Source: Bordetella parapertussis
GTDB lineage: Bacteria; Pseudomonadota; Gammaproteobacteria; Burkholderiales; Burkholderiaceae_C
Assembly (NCBI GenBank): GCA_945871945.1
Contig: CAMBXY010000101.1
Coordinates: 1 to 5,620, forward strand
Direction: 5' to 3'
DNA length: 5,620 nt
Shown: piece by piece, positions 4,999 to 5,620 of the stretch
Position numbering within the stretch: the stretch's first letter is position 1
Layout of the letters: each line of letters opens with the position of its first letter
Program-made: the position numbers and the translations under genes
Notes under the pieces: generated by a model
Database searches by the model: none
The model's input: the letters and a program-made list of their open reading frames with translations, nothing else
What the model was told of the DNA's origin: nothing

Positions 4999-5620
4999 CG
5001 TTCGCGCCGCGCTCTATCACCACTTGGGCGTCTAACAAATCATTGGCGTGGTTGACATCCGATTGGGCAATCAACACCGATAAATCGGTGGACTTCAACT
5101 GCCCAATCACCTCAGACAAGCGCATAGACAAAGCCGGCGCCACGCCTTCAAAGGGTTCGTCTAGCAGCAACAAACGCGTGCCCACCGCCAAGGCACGCGC
5201 CAGCGCCACGAGTTTTTGTTGACCGCCAGACAGCAGCAGGGCGCGCCGTGTTGACATGTCTTTGAGTTCGGGCAAAACCTCGTAAACCCAAGCCAAACGT
5301 TGGTTCAAAGACAGCGTGGGACTGACCCACAAAGGCAGCACGATGTTTTCTTCCACCGTGAGTTCGGGCACCAAGCCGCGGTCTTCGGGCATATAACCAA
5401 TGCCCAGTGCCGCGCGGGCATGGGCGGGCATCTGCGCCAAGTCTTGGCCTTGGAACAGCAGTTGACCTTGGCGCAATTTCAAATGCCCCATGATGCTGCG
5501 CAAGGTACTGGTTTTGCCCGCACCATTGCGCCCAACCAAGCCCACCATTTGGCCTTTGGCCAGCTGCATACCAAAGCCACGCAAGACTTGCACGGAAGCG
5601 ATATCGACATGCACATCGCG
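4991..5620 (-). CDS. livF: Branched-chain amino acid type ABC transporter ATP-binding protein, LivF-like (5' end outside window)
   Basis: This is a cytoplasmic ATPase subunit that would energise a high-affinity importer of branched-chain amino acids or a similar amide or acid substrate. The frame stays open to the window edge: codons for Arg-Asp precede a GTG at 5614, and the resulting RDVHVDIASVQVL is the usual beta-strand start of LivF proteins. The GTG is therefore internal and a few N-terminal residues are missing. Counting from that Val codon as 1, Walker A GRNGAGKT is at 28-35, the Q-loop region YMPEDRGLVPELTVEEN at 74-90, the signature LSGGQ at 128-132 and Walker B LLLLDEP at 148-154. 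GIGYMPEDRG and EPFEGVAP are typical of LivF rather than LivG. The protein ends at VIERGANAA, about 20-25 residues earlier than most LivF proteins, which continue past the ERG motif. The partners (LivG, permeases, binding protein) would lie to the right, outside the window. The exact substrate is unknown. Confidence 0.88.
   Translation of the reverse strand, partial: RDVHVDIASVQVLRGFGMQLAKGQMVGLVGRNGAGKTSTLRSIMGHLKLRQGQLLFQGQDLAQMPAHARAALGIGYMPEDRGLVPELTVEENIVLPLWVSPTLSLNQRLAWVYEVLPELKDMSTRRALLLSGGQQKLVALARALAVGTRLLLLDEPFEGVAPALSMRLSEVIGQLKSTDLSVLIAQSDVNHANDLLDAQVVIERGANAA
4995..5010. other. GC-rich stem-loop covering the last codons of the ABC gene
   Basis: GCGGCG (4995-5000) and CGCCGC (5005-5010) form a perfect 6-bp stem around TTCG. 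It covers the last codons of the ABC gene, just before its stop, and lies 39 bases beyond the dehydrogenase stop. No T tract follows on the plus strand (GCTCTATC), so termination is only possible, not shown. Confidence 0.4.

Noticed and set aside
5612..5614. GTG as the start of the LivF-like protein
   Set aside because: The frame continues upstream to the window edge with Arg-Asp codons that fit the family's conserved beginning, so the true start lies outside the window.
1..5620. Defence system, CRISPR array, toxin-antitoxin pair or prophage
   Set aside because: All sizeable coding regions are accounted for by metabolic or transport families. No repeat array, nuclease, recombinase or phage gene was seen.

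Overview
The window looks like ordinary chromosome from a GC-rich betaproteobacterium, most likely order Burkholderiales and perhaps family Comamonadaceae. This rests on base composition, codon choice and the flavour of the proteins; it is an inference without database support. There are six protein genes with almost no spare DNA. No RNA gene, CRISPR array, complete mobile element or obvious foreign island was seen.

Layout. A minus-strand gene for acetoacetyl-CoA synthetase fills 27-2105. Its stop codon lies inside a small inverted repeat at the left edge (6-30). Across a 44-bp divergent spacer, a plus-strand gene at 2150-2572 encodes a MenI/YdiI-like hotdog acyl-CoA thioesterase. It converges, with only 7 bp between stops, on a two-gene minus-strand unit: a PduO-type cob(I)alamin adenosyltransferase (2848-3414) followed by a small four-cysteine DUF333 protein (2580-2837). 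A 113-bp divergent spacer separates the adenosyltransferase from a plus-strand FAD-linked D-lactate/2-hydroxyacid dehydrogenase, whose real start is 3528 (to 4955). That gene converges across 35 bp on a LivF-like ABC transporter ATPase (4991 to beyond 5620), whose 5' end is cut off by the window edge.

How the genes fit together. The set is housekeeping and carbon metabolism: activation of acetoacetate to acetoacetyl-CoA (ketone body and polyhydroxybutyrate turnover), hydrolysis of an acyl-CoA, formation of adenosylcobalamin, oxidation of a D-2-hydroxyacid, and energising of a branched-chain amino acid type importer. Strand changes at almost every junction mean that only the adenosyltransferase/DUF333 pair looks like an operon here. 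The two divergent pairs could be co-regulated, but the sequence does not prove it.

I did not find a convincing undescribed system. The items most worth a second look are the inverted repeat that supplies the synthetase stop codon, the shared synthetase/thioesterase start region, the doubtful signal peptide of the DUF333 protein, and the hairpins and 10-bp tandem repeat at the 4956-5010 convergent junction.
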